Shown: positions 1 to 6,146 of the stretch, piece by piece
How positions within the stretch are numbered: position 1 is the stretch's first letter
Layout of the letters: each line of letters opens with the position of its first letter
Made by a program: the position numbers and the translations under genes
The notes under the pieces: model-generated
Databases searched by the model: none
Seen by the model: only the letters and a program-made list of their open reading frames with translations
What the model was told of the DNA's origin: nothing
Source of the DNA: JALZOC01 sp038320555
GTDB taxonomy: Bacteria; Acidobacteriota; Vicinamibacteria; Vicinamibacterales; 2-12-FULL-66-21
Assembly: GCA_038320555.1 (NCBI GenBank)
Contig: JBBQEJ010000141.1
Location: 1-13,291 of the forward strand
Direction: 5' to 3'
DNA: 13,291 bases

Positions 1-1
1 C

Positions 2-58
2 AACAGCGCCCCCGAACGGGCCGTCACCGACGCCTGGACCGCCGTAGGAGTGAACTAG
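2..58 (+). CDS. C-terminal tail of a truncated CDS, possibly M4-type metallopeptidase
   Basis: The window opens inside an open frame that reads NSAPERAVTDAWTAVGVN and stops at TAG (56-58). An Ala/Thr-rich helix ending in DAW-x-AVGV resembles the extreme C-terminus of secreted thermolysin-like (M4) neutral metallopeptidases, which often finish with A-x-AW-x-AVGV. No catalytic residues lie in the window, so the family call rests on about 17 residues and is tentative. The stop codon falls inside the CTAG end of the palindromic element that starts at 55, so the present C-terminus may have been set by that element. Confidence 0.5.
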   Translation, partial: NSAPERAVTDAWTAVGVN

Positions 59-220
59 TGTTCGGTCCCCGGAGTCCTGTTACATTCGGCCGGCGCTGCA
101 TCCCGGGGCGCGGCGTTGCTCGTCGGTTACATACTCCCGGTATGTCGCCCTCCTCGCGCCCTGCGCGCCGGACCCATCGCCGCCATCGGTGTTAACAAGA
201 CTTCGGAGGCGCAACACTAG
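55..220. repeat. 166-bp imperfect palindromic intergenic element (MITE/REP-like)
   Basis: The two ends are inverted copies: CTAGTGTT at 55-62 pairs with AACACTAG at 213-220. About 22 of the first 28 positions of the left arm match the reverse complement of the right arm, including GGAGTC/GACTTC-like and TGTTA/TAACA blocks. The arms stay partly complementary to the centre, where ACATAC (129-134) and GTATGT (140-145) enclose a 5-nt loop. The transcript could form one long cruciform-like hairpin. No transposase is encoded. This fits a non-autonomous palindromic mobile element or a large intergenic hairpin; the nature of the element is inference. Confidence 0.6.
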
Positions 221-238
221 TCCCGCTCGTGGGCCCTC

Positions 239-493
239 ATGCACAAAAGCTTGCCGTTGGTGCGGCCGCTCGTCCTCGCGGCGCCAGCCGCCGCCCAGAC
301 GCGCCCGAGGCCGCTGAAGCCCACGCGGGTGACCGTCAGCGTGAGCGGCGGTGCGCAGGCGGCGGCGAGCAACCTGTCCGAACACTTCAGCCTCGACAGG
401 AACCTCGAGACCCAGACGGTCGCGCCGGGACGCACGATCGGCATAAAGGCCGGCGGCGTGCAGGGAGGCATCGGAATCCGCGTCAAGTTCTGA
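239..493 (+). pseudogene. Remnant of an outer-membrane beta-barrel protein (N- and C-termini joined)
   Basis: An 84-residue open frame starts at ATG 239. Residues 1-20 resemble a signal peptide ending PAAAQ. Residues about 30-60 (RVTVSVSGGAQAAASN, SEHFSLDRN) look like the first strand and loop of an outer-membrane barrel. The last 19 residues (GIKAGGVQGGIGIRVKF) have the alternating pattern and terminal Phe of a barrel's final strand, the signal read by the BAM complex. Barrels of this style usually need 150 residues or more, so the middle seems to be missing through an in-frame deletion. No good Shine-Dalgarno site precedes the ATG, and the palindromic element ends 18 bp upstream. It could instead be a genuine short protein or a chance ORF. 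Function is probably lost. Confidence 0.45.
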
Positions 494-499
494 ATCGCG

Positions 500-532
500 G
501 AGAGCCGATGAGACAGAGGAGAGCCGTTGAGA
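500..532 (+). repeat. Short direct repeat, 14-bp unit, 19-bp period
   Basis: GAGAGCCGATGAGA (500-513) recurs as GAGAGCCGTTGAGA (519-532), 13 of 14 identical. It lies in the gap after the barrel remnant, just before the 9-bp array. No coding sense is visible. Its role is unknown; it may come from the same local duplication process as the neighbouring array. Confidence 0.5.
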
Positions 533-546
533 TAACGGAGGAATTC

Positions 547-618
547 CACCCCAGAGACAGCAGAGTCAACAGAGATCATAATTTTTTGTTCTCAGTTAAC
601 TCTGTTCGCTCTGTGGTG
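547..618. repeat. 9-bp-period tandem array in inverted pair (hairpin)
   Basis: The left arm has three 9-nt units beginning CAGAG (552-560, 561-569, 570-578). The right arm has three units beginning CTC (591-599, 600-608, 609-617). CACCCCAGAG (547-556) pairs with CTCTGTGGTG (609-618) at 9 of 10 positions, and CAGAGTCAAC (561-570) pairs with GTTAACTCTG (595-604) at 9 of 10. The loop contains a T run (582-587). It lies between the barrel remnant and the MGMT-family gene. CACAGAG-type repeats of this kind are, as I recall, common in the gaps of environmental bacterial genomes. It could act as a terminator, but the T run is in the loop, not after the stem. Confidence 0.7.
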
Positions 619-667
619 AAATCTTCTCTGCTACTTTCGTCAACCGAAAAACGCCCAACCTAACGCC

Positions 668-1000
668 ATGTCGTTCACCGCCCGCGTCCTGTCCATCGTC
701 CGAAGAATTCCTGCGGGCCGAGTCGCCACGTATGGCGACGTCGCGGAGGCGGCGGGACATCCGCGGGCGGGCCGGGCCGTGGGCAACATCATGCGCCAGT
801 GCAGCCTCCGGGACGTCCCATGCCACCGCGTGGTGGCCGCCGCCGGACGGCTCGGCGGCTTTGGCGGCTATTCCGGGCTGAAGCGCGAGTTGCTTCGCGC
901 CGAAGGGGTGCAGGTCGTGGGCTCGATCATTCGGGATTTTCGAACACGCCGATATCCCTTTAAAGGACCCCCGAAACATAAGGGGCACCAAATCCGTTAA
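668..1000 (+). CDS. MGMT-family DNA alkyltransferase, single domain
   Basis: This 110-residue protein is just the helix-turn-helix/active-site domain of O6-alkylguanine-DNA alkyltransferases, which take alkyl groups off O6-guanine onto a cysteine. Visible hallmarks are TYGDVAEAAG (21-30, with Tyr22 as the likely base-flipping residue), the arginine finger RAVGN (Arg36), and PCHRVV (51-56) carrying the acceptor Cys52, followed by GGFGGYSGLKRELLRAEG (63-80). The N-terminal RNase-H-like domain of Ogt/Ada is absent. The size matches the alkyltransferase-like (ATL) proteins, but those usually have Trp where Cys52 sits, so this one may be catalytically competent. A basic tail (RDFRTRRYPFKG and beyond) follows the domain. 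ATG 668 is chosen because the domain begins at once; its ribosome site is weak. It appears to be a single-gene unit. Confidence 0.88.
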   Translation: MSFTARVLSIVRRIPAGRVATYGDVAEAAGHPRAGRAVGNIMRQCSLRDVPCHRVVAAAGRLGGFGGYSGLKRELLRAEGVQVVGSIIRDFRTRRYPFKGPPKHKGHQIR

Positions 1001-1083
1001 GTCTGAGGTGACGGCAGAAACCACCCGCCAATGGTCGTGCACGAAGGGTCCTTCGACTCGCATGATAGTGCGCTCGCTCAGGA

Positions 1084-1131
1084 CCGGCCTCCCGGCTCGC
1101 CTGATCAGTGAGCTCGTTGGGAGGGCCGGCA
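1084..1131. other. Imperfect GC-rich inverted repeat between the MGMT and sigma genes
   Basis: CCGGCCTCCC (1084-1093) is nearly complementary to GGGAGGGCCGG (1120-1130), giving a GC-rich stem 14 bp before the longer start of the sigma gene. No T run follows it. It could be a terminator for the upstream gene or part of the leader of the sigma operon. In the 144-bp gap I saw no convincing ECF-type -35/-10 pair. Confidence 0.35.
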
Positions 1132-1144
1132 ACGCGGGCCCGGC

Positions 1145-1747
1145 ATGACTACGTCTAAGAGGACAGGCCATCCTTTGTCGGAGCCATCGGCGCCGTCACC
1201 GGCGCGCGCGGGGGACATGGCGCTCGTCGAGCGATGCCGCCAGGGGGACCTCGGAGCGTTCGAGGAGCTCTACCGGGCGCATGCCGGCAAGCTGTTCAGC
1301 GTGGCCTGCCGGATGCTGGGAAACACCGCGGACGCGGAAGATCTGCTGCAGGAAATCTTCCTGTCCGCGCATAGGAAGCTCGACGGGTTCCGGGGCGAGG
1401 CCGCGCTCGGCACGTGGCTCTACCGGCTGGCGACGAACCACTGCCTCGACTATCTTCGCAGCCGCGCCGCACGCACGGACCAGCTGACCGATGTGCTGGA
1501 CGACGAGCCAGGGTACTTTACGGCGGGGAGCCCGGGCCTCGCGGAGCAGACGGTCACGAAAATGGATCTCGAACGCGCGCTCGCCCGGCTGCCTGAGGGT
1601 TGCCGCGCCGCGTTCGTGCTTCACGACGTGCAGGGACTGGAGCACCGTGAGGTGGCCCAGGCGCTGGGGATTGCGGAAGGGACCTCGAAGTCGCAGGTGC
1701 ACAAGGCGAGGCACCGGCTTCGGGCGCTGCTCTCGGAGCGCCACTGA
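1145..1747 (+). CDS. ECF (group 4) sigma-70 factor
   Basis: A sigma factor that directs RNA polymerase core to a stress or envelope regulon. Region 2 covers about residues 27-108 and has the DAEDLLQEIFLSAHRKLDGF core helix and the region 2.4 stretch TWLYRLATNHCLDYLR. Region 4 (about 139-197) ends with the recognition helix in EVAQALGIAEGTSKSQVHKAR. Regions 1 and 3 are missing, as usual for ECF factors, and 200 residues is a typical length. The first 24 residues are Ser/Pro-rich; ATG 1217 (MALVERC), preceded by a GGGGGA stretch, is a credible alternative and perhaps better start. The anti-sigma gene begins 2 bp after the stop, so the two are probably translationally coupled. ECF operons often autoregulate, but no promoter was recognised here. 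Confidence 0.93.
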   Translation: MTTSKRTGHPLSEPSAPSPARAGDMALVERCRQGDLGAFEELYRAHAGKLFSVACRMLGNTADAEDLLQEIFLSAHRKLDGFRGEAALGTWLYRLATNHCLDYLRSRAARTDQLTDVLDDEPGYFTAGSPGLAEQTVTKMDLERALARLPEGCRAAFVLHDVQGLEHREVAQALGIAEGTSKSQVHKARHRLRALLSERH

Positions 1748-1749
1748 CC

Positions 1750-2526
1750 ATGCATACGGCATATCGCGAGTCTATTCACGAGCTGATCGACGGGACGATC
1801 GGGAACATCCGCCGCGCGGAGCTCGAGCGCCACCTTGCCGACTGCACGGACTGCCGCGCGTGGCTGGCCGACATGGAAGCGATCCGCGACACCGCCGGCT
1901 CGCTCGATCCGCTCGAGCCTCCCGACGGCGTCTGGCTGCAGATCGCCGGCCGCCTGCGTCAGGAGGGACGCGTGGCGCTTCCGCCCGCGCGCCAGCCTGC
2001 GCGTGTGCGCCACGTCGCACTCCTGGCGATCGCGGCGTCATTGCTCCTTGCCGTCGGCGCGGCAATCGTGATGCTGCTGCCGCAATACCGAACGAACAAC
2101 GCGGGCCCGCGCGCTGCGGCGGTCGGCACGCCGGCGCCACAGCCGGGCAACCCGGGGGGCGATGTTGCCGTCGAAAGCGTGGAGGCTGAGTTCCGGCTCG
2201 CGGAGCAGCATTACCAGAACGCGATCGCGAAGCTCGAACAGGCCGTGAAGCTCGACCAGGCCGCTTCGGGCCAGAACGGCAACACGCTCGACGCGCAGAC
2301 AGCCGCGATGCTCCAGAAGAACCTGCAGGTCATCGATCAGGCGATCGCAGAAAGCCGCTCCGGGCTTCGGTCGGACCCGTTGAGCGCTGCGGCGCTCGCG
2401 AGCCTCTTCGATGCGCTCCGGAGCAAGGTGGCGCTCCTGCAGGACACGATCGCGCTGATGAATGAAATGCGCAAAGGCAATTCAGCCGGCGCAGCCCAGA
2501 TCGTCGACGGTTTGAACAAGTCGTAG
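1750..2526 (+). CDS. Zinc-finger (ZAS) transmembrane anti-sigma factor
   Basis: This is the predicted partner of the preceding sigma factor, holding it at the membrane until a signal frees it. The cytoplasmic N-terminus carries the ZAS zinc motif H28-x3-C32-x2-C35 (HLADCTDC). A single membrane segment lies at about 88-110 (HVALLAIAASLLLAVGAAIV). It is followed by a Pro/Gly linker and a helical, probably periplasmic domain rich in Gln, Ala and Leu (about 145-258; LAEQHYQNAIAKLEQAV, ALRSKVALLQDTIALM) that may form a coiled coil and sense the envelope signal. The domain order fits the zf-HC2 anti-sigma family at 258 residues. The start overlaps nothing and sits 2 bp after the sigma stop, and the next gene follows after 21 bp. 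The sensory domain itself is not one I recognise. Confidence 0.9.
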   Translation: MHTAYRESIHELIDGTIGNIRRAELERHLADCTDCRAWLADMEAIRDTAGSLDPLEPPDGVWLQIAGRLRQEGRVALPPARQPARVRHVALLAIAASLLLAVGAAIVMLLPQYRTNNAGPRAAAVGTPAPQPGNPGGDVAVESVEAEFRLAEQHYQNAIAKLEQAVKLDQAASGQNGNTLDAQTAAMLQKNLQVIDQAIAESRSGLRSDPLSAAALASLFDALRSKVALLQDTIALMNEMRKGNSAGAAQIVDGLNKS

Positions 2527-2547
2527 CACGGAGCACAGACAACGCCC

Positions 2548-3600
2548 ATGCGACACATCGTGATCACGCTTCTCATACTGACCGCGCTCGCGGCCCCTGG
2601 CTCGCCCGCACACGCGCAGCCGCTCCCGGACCGGATCCGCGCCGCCGTGCGCGACCGGGTCGAGACCCTGCACACGACGGGCTACCAGCAGGGGCGAGAG
2701 GAGCAGATCGACCGGCAGACCAAGACGCTCAAGATCGGCGCCGGCGGAGAGCTCACGCTCGCGAACATCGCGGGTGACATCGTGGTGACTCGCGCGAACG
2801 GCGCAGAGGCAACCATCGAGATCGTCAAGACGGCGCGTGCGCGCACTGTCGAAGACGCGCGCGAGCTTCTCGGTCTCGTGACGGTCAGCGTCACCGAGCG
2901 CAGCGGCCGCGCCGACGTCAAAACCGTCTACCCGCGCGACGACGAGATGCGGCGGAACAACCGGCGGAACGTCAACGTGTCGGTGGCCTATACCGTCAGC
3001 GCGCCCGCCGGCACACGGCTCACGATCGGATCGGTGTCTGGCTCGATCAAAGTGTCGGACATCAAAGGGGATCTCTCGGCCAACTCGATCAGCGGAGGGG
3101 TACGTATCGCCAATGCCGGGCGGATCGCGGCGGCGAAGTCAATCTCGGGCAACGTCGAGATCCTCGACACCGAGACCGACGGCGCGGTCGACGTACAGAG
3201 CATCAGCGGCAGCGTCGCCCTGCGCAAGGTAACCGCGCGACGCGTGGATGTCGGCAGCATCAGCGGGTCTGTGGTCGTGCAGGACGTCCAGTGCGATCGC
3301 ATCGAGGCGCACTCGATCAGCGGCAGCGTCGAGTTCGCCGGGACGCTGGCCAAAGGGGGACGCTACGAGCTGAACTCGCATTCCGGCGACGTGCGGATCG
3401 CGCTCTCGGGCGGCACCGGCTTCGAAGTGGAAGCGAATTCATTCAGCGGCTCAGTCCGCTCAGACCTGGCCCTCACGCTTCAGGGCGATCGCGGCAGGGA
3501 TGGCTCCGGGCGCCGTGCGGTTCGTGGCGTCTTCGGCGATGGCAGCGCCGTGCTGAACGTCACGACCTTCTCCGGCAACGTGGTCATCACCAGGCGCTAG
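2548..3600 (+). CDS. Secreted DUF4097-family beta-solenoid protein
   Basis: A signal peptide (1-24, ending AHAQ) is followed by a linker and then a repeat region. The motif S-[IVFH]-S-G recurs at residues 162, 180, 198, 218, 237, 256, 277 and 298, with a final TFSG at 340. The spacing of 18-21 residues is one turn of a right-handed beta-solenoid, as in the DUF4097 (adhesin-like) family. Residues about 65-160 form a beta-rich lead-in (GELTLANIAGDIVVTRANG). No enzyme motif is visible and the molecular function is unknown. Placement third in the sigma/anti-sigma unit, 21 bp after the anti-sigma gene, suggests an envelope-stress role; sigma, anti-sigma and DUF4097 trios recur in Acidobacteriota as far as I know. 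ATG 2548 gives a complete signal peptide, although its ribosome site is weak. Confidence 0.88.
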   Translation: MRHIVITLLILTALAAPGSPAHAQPLPDRIRAAVRDRVETLHTTGYQQGREEQIDRQTKTLKIGAGGELTLANIAGDIVVTRANGAEATIEIVKTARARTVEDARELLGLVTVSVTERSGRADVKTVYPRDDEMRRNNRRNVNVSVAYTVSAPAGTRLTIGSVSGSIKVSDIKGDLSANSISGGVRIANAGRIAAAKSISGNVEILDTETDGAVDVQSISGSVALRKVTARRVDVGSISGSVVVQDVQCDRIEAHSISGSVEFAGTLAKGGRYELNSHSGDVRIALSGGTGFEVEANSFSGSVRSDLALTLQGDRGRDGSGRRAVRGVFGDGSAVLNVTTFSGNVVITRR

Positions 3601-3675
3601 CTCACGAGTTCGGGCGCGTGTCGGGTTTTAAGACGCCGACATCGCGGCTCGGGTCATGGAACTCAAGCCGCAGGC

Positions 3676-3711
3676 AGGCCCAGGTCTGCGGCAGAGGCCT
3701 TTTCTGGGCCT
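3676..3711 (+). terminator. Hairpin after the DUF4097 gene, possible terminator
   Basis: AGGCCCAG (3676-3683) pairs perfectly with CTGGGCCT (3704-3711), an 8-bp stem around a 20-nt loop that itself contains CTGC/GCAG. It lies 76 bp past the DUF4097 stop. No clear T run follows, so an intrinsic terminator is possible but not certain. Confidence 0.4.
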
Positions 3712-3720
3712 AGAACCATT

Positions 3721-3776
3721 CACTCTCCTTGAACCCTAAGTCCTGAGCCCTGAGCCCTTCAATGGCACTCTCCTTG
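3721..3776 (+). repeat. 7-bp tandem array flanked by an exact 11-bp direct repeat
   Basis: Four 7-nt units, CCCTAAG, TCCTGAG, CCCTGAG and CCCTTCA, run from 3734 to 3761. CACTCTCCTTG occurs exactly at 3721-3731 and again at 3766-3776 on either side, like a target-site duplication around a 34-bp insert. No inverted partner array is evident. Confidence 0.65.
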
Positions 3777-3813
3777 CTGAGTCACCCGTAAATCTCCGCC
3801 GAGGTCTGCCCGC

Positions 3814-3819
3814 TATAAT
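3814..3819 (+). promoter_or_regulatory. Consensus -10 box for the secreted-protein gene
   Basis: A perfect TATAAT sits in GC-rich surroundings, 126 bp before the ATG at 3946 and on the right strand. The hexamer 17 bp upstream (AATCTC, 3791-3796) is a poor -35, so the promoter may be weak or activator-dependent. Transcription would begin near 3826. Confidence 0.5.
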
Positions 3820-3825
3820 GCCGGG

Positions 3826-3945
3826 GCGAGGCGGCGACGAAAGCACCGGTAGCGTGCGCTACACTAGCCGGGGAGTGGAAGACCTGTTGCGCAGCCAAGG
3901 CTGCTATGACGGACGCCGGAACAAGATGGTCAGGAGAATGTGGTT
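3826..3945 (+). promoter_or_regulatory. Structured 5' leader of the secreted-protein gene
   Basis: If TATAAT at 3814 is the -10 box, the mRNA has a leader of about 120 nt. It contains GTAGCG/CGCTAC (3849-3862) nested within CCGG/CCGG, then GCAGCC/GGCTGC (3891-3904), both perfect, and GACC (3881-3884) that can pair with GGTC (3928-3931) right next to the ribosome site AGGAGA (3932-3937). This arrangement could control access to the ribosome site. Pieces such as GACGAAAGC...AGCCGGG resemble parts of the c-di-GMP-I (GEMM) class and GGAAGACCTG resembles the end of cobalamin riboswitches, but neither family is complete, so no riboswitch is called. Confidence 0.35.
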
Positions 3946-4425
3946 ATGAGAAATCAGTGGGTTCTGGTGGGGATTCTGGCGGGATCGCTCGCGACAGTCC
4001 CCGCGTTCGCGCAACACAAGGCGCCGAACCAGCAGCCGCCGACCGCCGGCGCCCCGACGGCCCCGGCCGGTGAGCTGGTGCTCGGCACGGTGCATCTGAC
4101 GAAGGCCGCCACCGCGGACGGCAAGCCGCTGCCTGCCGGCATCTACACGGTGCGGTTGACCGCGCAGGAAGCCAAGCCAGACGCGAAGGGGGCCAGCGAG
4201 AACATCGAGCGATGGGTCGAATTCGTGCAGCGCGGCGCCGTCAAGGGGCGCGAAGTCGTCAGCATCGTCCCATCCGGGGAAGTCAAGAACGTGGTCAAGG
4301 ATCCGCCGCCCCCCGCTGGCATGTCGAAAGTTCAGATGCTCAAGGGGAACGAGTACATGCGCGTGTGGTTCAACAAGGGCGGGAACCACTACCTGATTTA
4401 CTTCCCGACCGGCGGATCGGCGTAG
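3946..4425 (+). CDS. Small secreted protein of unknown function
   Basis: The protein has 159 residues with a clear signal peptide (MRNQWVLVGILAGSLATVPAFA, cleaved before QHK). A Pro/Ala-rich linker follows, then a compact beta-rich domain: GELVLGTVHLTKA, a GKPLPAGIYTVRLTAQEA stretch, ERWVEFVQRG, and a C-terminal EYMRVWFNKGGNHYLIYFP. The LPAGIYTVRL element recalls small secreted or carboxypeptidase-regulatory-like beta domains of Acidobacteriota, but I do not recognise a named family and assign no function. ATG 3946 is preferred over the in-frame GTG 3940 because AGGAGA (3932-3937) lies 8 nt before the ATG and only 2 nt before the GTG. It appears to be a single-gene unit with its own promoter and leader, converging on rng. 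Confidence 0.85.
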   Translation: MRNQWVLVGILAGSLATVPAFAQHKAPNQQPPTAGAPTAPAGELVLGTVHLTKAATADGKPLPAGIYTVRLTAQEAKPDAKGASENIERWVEFVQRGAVKGREVVSIVPSGEVKNVVKDPPPPAGMSKVQMLKGNEYMRVWFNKGGNHYLIYFPTGGSA

Positions 4426-4441
4426 CTGCAAAAACCCAATC

Positions 4442-4503
4442 AGGAGACAGGAGACAGGAGGCAGATTGTCCTTCCGTCTCCTGCCTCCTGCCTCCTGTCT
4501 TCT
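4442..4503. terminator. Bidirectional hairpin built from inverted 7-bp arrays
   Basis: The left array has units AGGAGAC, AGGAGAC, AGGAGGC (4442-4462). The right array has GTCTCCT, GCCTCCT, GCCTCCT, GTCTTCT (4476-4503), the reverse complements. GACAGGAGGCAG (4453-4464) pairs perfectly with CTGCCTCCTGTC (4488-4499), a 12-bp stem. It fills the gap between the convergent secreted-protein gene and rng, where a two-way terminator is expected. There is no strong T run on either side, so the terminator role is inferred from position and stem; the repeats themselves are plain. Confidence 0.65.
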
Positions 4504-4505
4504 CC

Positions 4506-6146
4506 TCAGATTGCCATCACGTCGAACTGCTCGTGATGGAGGTGGGTGTCCGGTTTGATCGTCACCGGCTTGCCGAGCGTCTGCTGGAGATCGCGGAGTA
4601 CAGCGCTTTCCTCTTCCTTGAGCGCGCGCGCGATGTCCGGATTCACACGCAGGATCACGCCTTGCCCTTCGATTTCGCCGCCGATCTTCTTCATTTCCGT
4701 CAGGATCTCGTAGCAGATCGTCGACGCCGACTTGATTGAACCGGATCCGGAGCAGTACGGGCACGGATCGGTGAGCTGGCGCTCGATGCTCTGCTTCACA
4801 CGCTTGCGCGTGACGATGACGAGGCCGAAGTCCGAGACCTGCAGGGCTTTGGACGGCGACCGATCCTTCCGCAGCTCCTTTTCGACTTCCTGGAACACTT
4901 TCTGCCGGTTCTTCTTCTCCTCCATGTCGATCAAATCGAGGACGATGATGCCACCAAGATCGCGCAGGCGCAGCTGCCTGACGATCTCCTTCACCGCTTC
5001 GAGGTTCGTCTTGACGATCGTATCCTCGAGCCTGCCCGTCCGCTTGCCGACATAGCGCCCGGTGTTCACGTCGATCGCGACGAGCGCCTCGGTCTGGTTG
5101 ATCACGAGATACCCGCCCGACTTCAGCCAGACCTTGCTCCGCAGCGCCTTGTCGATCTCCGGCTGGACGCCGTACTCCTCGAAGATTGGAAATTCCTTCG
5201 TGTACAGCTTCACGCGCGCCAGCAGGTTCGGCATGATGCGCTCGACGAGCGTGACCACGCGGCGGTGCTCCTGTTCGTTGTCGAGCCGGATGGCGGTGAA
5301 GTCTTCGGTCAGCAGATCCCGCAGCAGCTTCGTAACGAGGCTCTGCTCCTGGAACAGCACGGCGGGAGGGCGCCGCGATTCCATCCGCTGACGGATATCG
5401 GTCCATACCTGGTGGAAATACGCGAGGTCGCTGACGATGTCTTCCTTGGTTCTTCCGCCTGCGGCGGTACGGATGATGACGCCGCCGGTGAAGCCGTGCT
5501 CCTCGCGGAACTCGCGGACGATGCCGCGGAGGCGGGCACGCTCGTCGCGGGACTCGATTTTACGGGAGACGCCGACGTGATCGACCGTCGGCATGAAGAC
5601 GAGAAAACGCCCCGGCATCGTGACGTGCGACGTGAGCCGCGCGCCTTTGGTGCCGAGCGGTTCCTTGACGACCTGGACCAGGACCTCCTGGCCCTCTTTC
5701 AACAGGTCTTCGATCTTCGGCTGCGGCCTGTCGTCCCTCGATTGCGTTCGCGAATCGACGCGAGGGGCCGATCGGCGCTCGACGGCGCGGACGGTACCGG
5801 ACAGGTCGGAGCCTGCCTCGGTGCTCTCGGCCGAGGCCGTATCCGCCGACGGTTCCGCGACTGCCGCCAAAGCGGGCTCGTCGTCGTCTCCGGACTCGAG
5901 GCGATCGAACTCCTCGACCGTATTGACGACCTCCGAGACGTAAAGGAACGCGTCGCGCTCGAGGCCGATGTCAACGAACGAGGATTGCATGCCGGGCAAC
6001 ACCTTCGAGACCCGGCCCTTGTAGATGTTGCCAACCACCCCGCGCTGACGTTCGCGCTCGATGAAGATCTCGACGACCTGGTCTTCCTCGAGGATCGCGA
6101 CCCGTGTGTCGTGATCGCCTGAGGAGATGATCATCTCCTTGTTCAT
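4506..6146 (-). CDS. rng: Ribonuclease G/E family endoribonuclease
   Basis: A 546-residue endonuclease for mRNA turnover and rRNA maturation. It begins MNKEMIISSGDHDTRVAILE, the usual RNase G/E start, and ATG 6146 is chosen because GGAG lies 8 nt upstream; the frame is open for 23 more codons without family resemblance. An S1 domain (about 33-180) carries IYKGRVSKVLPGMQSSFVDIG and is interrupted by a low-complexity acidic insert (about 83-145). The catalytic DNase-I-like part contains AIDVNTG with Asp359 and GGIIVLDLIDM with Asp404, the metal-binding aspartates. CPYC (Cys462, Cys465) is the zinc-link that joins subunits. The C-terminus stops soon after the small domain, with no long RNase E scaffold, so it is RNase G-like. 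It lies last in the mre unit, 204 bp after rodA. Confidence 0.95.
   Translation of the reverse strand: MNKEMIISSGDHDTRVAILEEDQVVEIFIERERQRGVVGNIYKGRVSKVLPGMQSSFVDIGLERDAFLYVSEVVNTVEEFDRLESGDDDEPALAAVAEPSADTASAESTEAGSDLSGTVRAVERRSAPRVDSRTQSRDDRPQPKIEDLLKEGQEVLVQVVKEPLGTKGARLTSHVTMPGRFLVFMPTVDHVGVSRKIESRDERARLRGIVREFREEHGFTGGVIIRTAAGGRTKEDIVSDLAYFHQVWTDIRQRMESRRPPAVLFQEQSLVTKLLRDLLTEDFTAIRLDNEQEHRRVVTLVERIMPNLLARVKLYTKEFPIFEEYGVQPEIDKALRSKVWLKSGGYLVINQTEALVAIDVNTGRYVGKRTGRLEDTIVKTNLEAVKEIVRQLRLRDLGGIIVLDLIDMEEKKNRQKVFQEVEKELRKDRSPSKALQVSDFGLVIVTRKRVKQSIERQLTDPCPYCSGSGSIKSASTICYEILTEMKKIGGEIEGQGVILRVNPDIARALKEEESAVLRDLQQTLGKPVTIKPDTHLHHEQFDVMAI

Larger units (their letters stand above)
3601..3945 (+). 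other. 345-bp intergenic region: hairpins, 7-bp array, promoter and leader
   Basis: No gene is supported here. In order it holds a small stem GCGGCT/AGCCGC (3644-3649 with 3666-3671), a longer hairpin (3676-3711), a 7-bp tandem array flanked by an exact 11-bp direct repeat (3721-3776), a TATAAT box (3814-3819) and a leader of about 120 nt with several short perfect stems, leading into the secreted protein gene at 3946. Confidence 0.7.

Noticed and set aside
596..1171. A 191-codon open frame on the - strand
   Set aside because: It is antisense to the MGMT-family gene and starts inside the sigma gene. The stretch over 1001-1080 looks vaguely protein-like but has no family resemblance.
3826..3945. 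Cobalamin or c-di-GMP riboswitch
   Set aside because: Only isolated conserved-looking fragments occur. The 5' half of each class is missing, and the -10 box would lie inside a cobalamin-type fold.
3904..5406. A 500-codon open frame on the - strand
   Set aside because: It is a frame shadow of rng and of the secreted-protein gene, crosses their shared terminator and lacks any domain.
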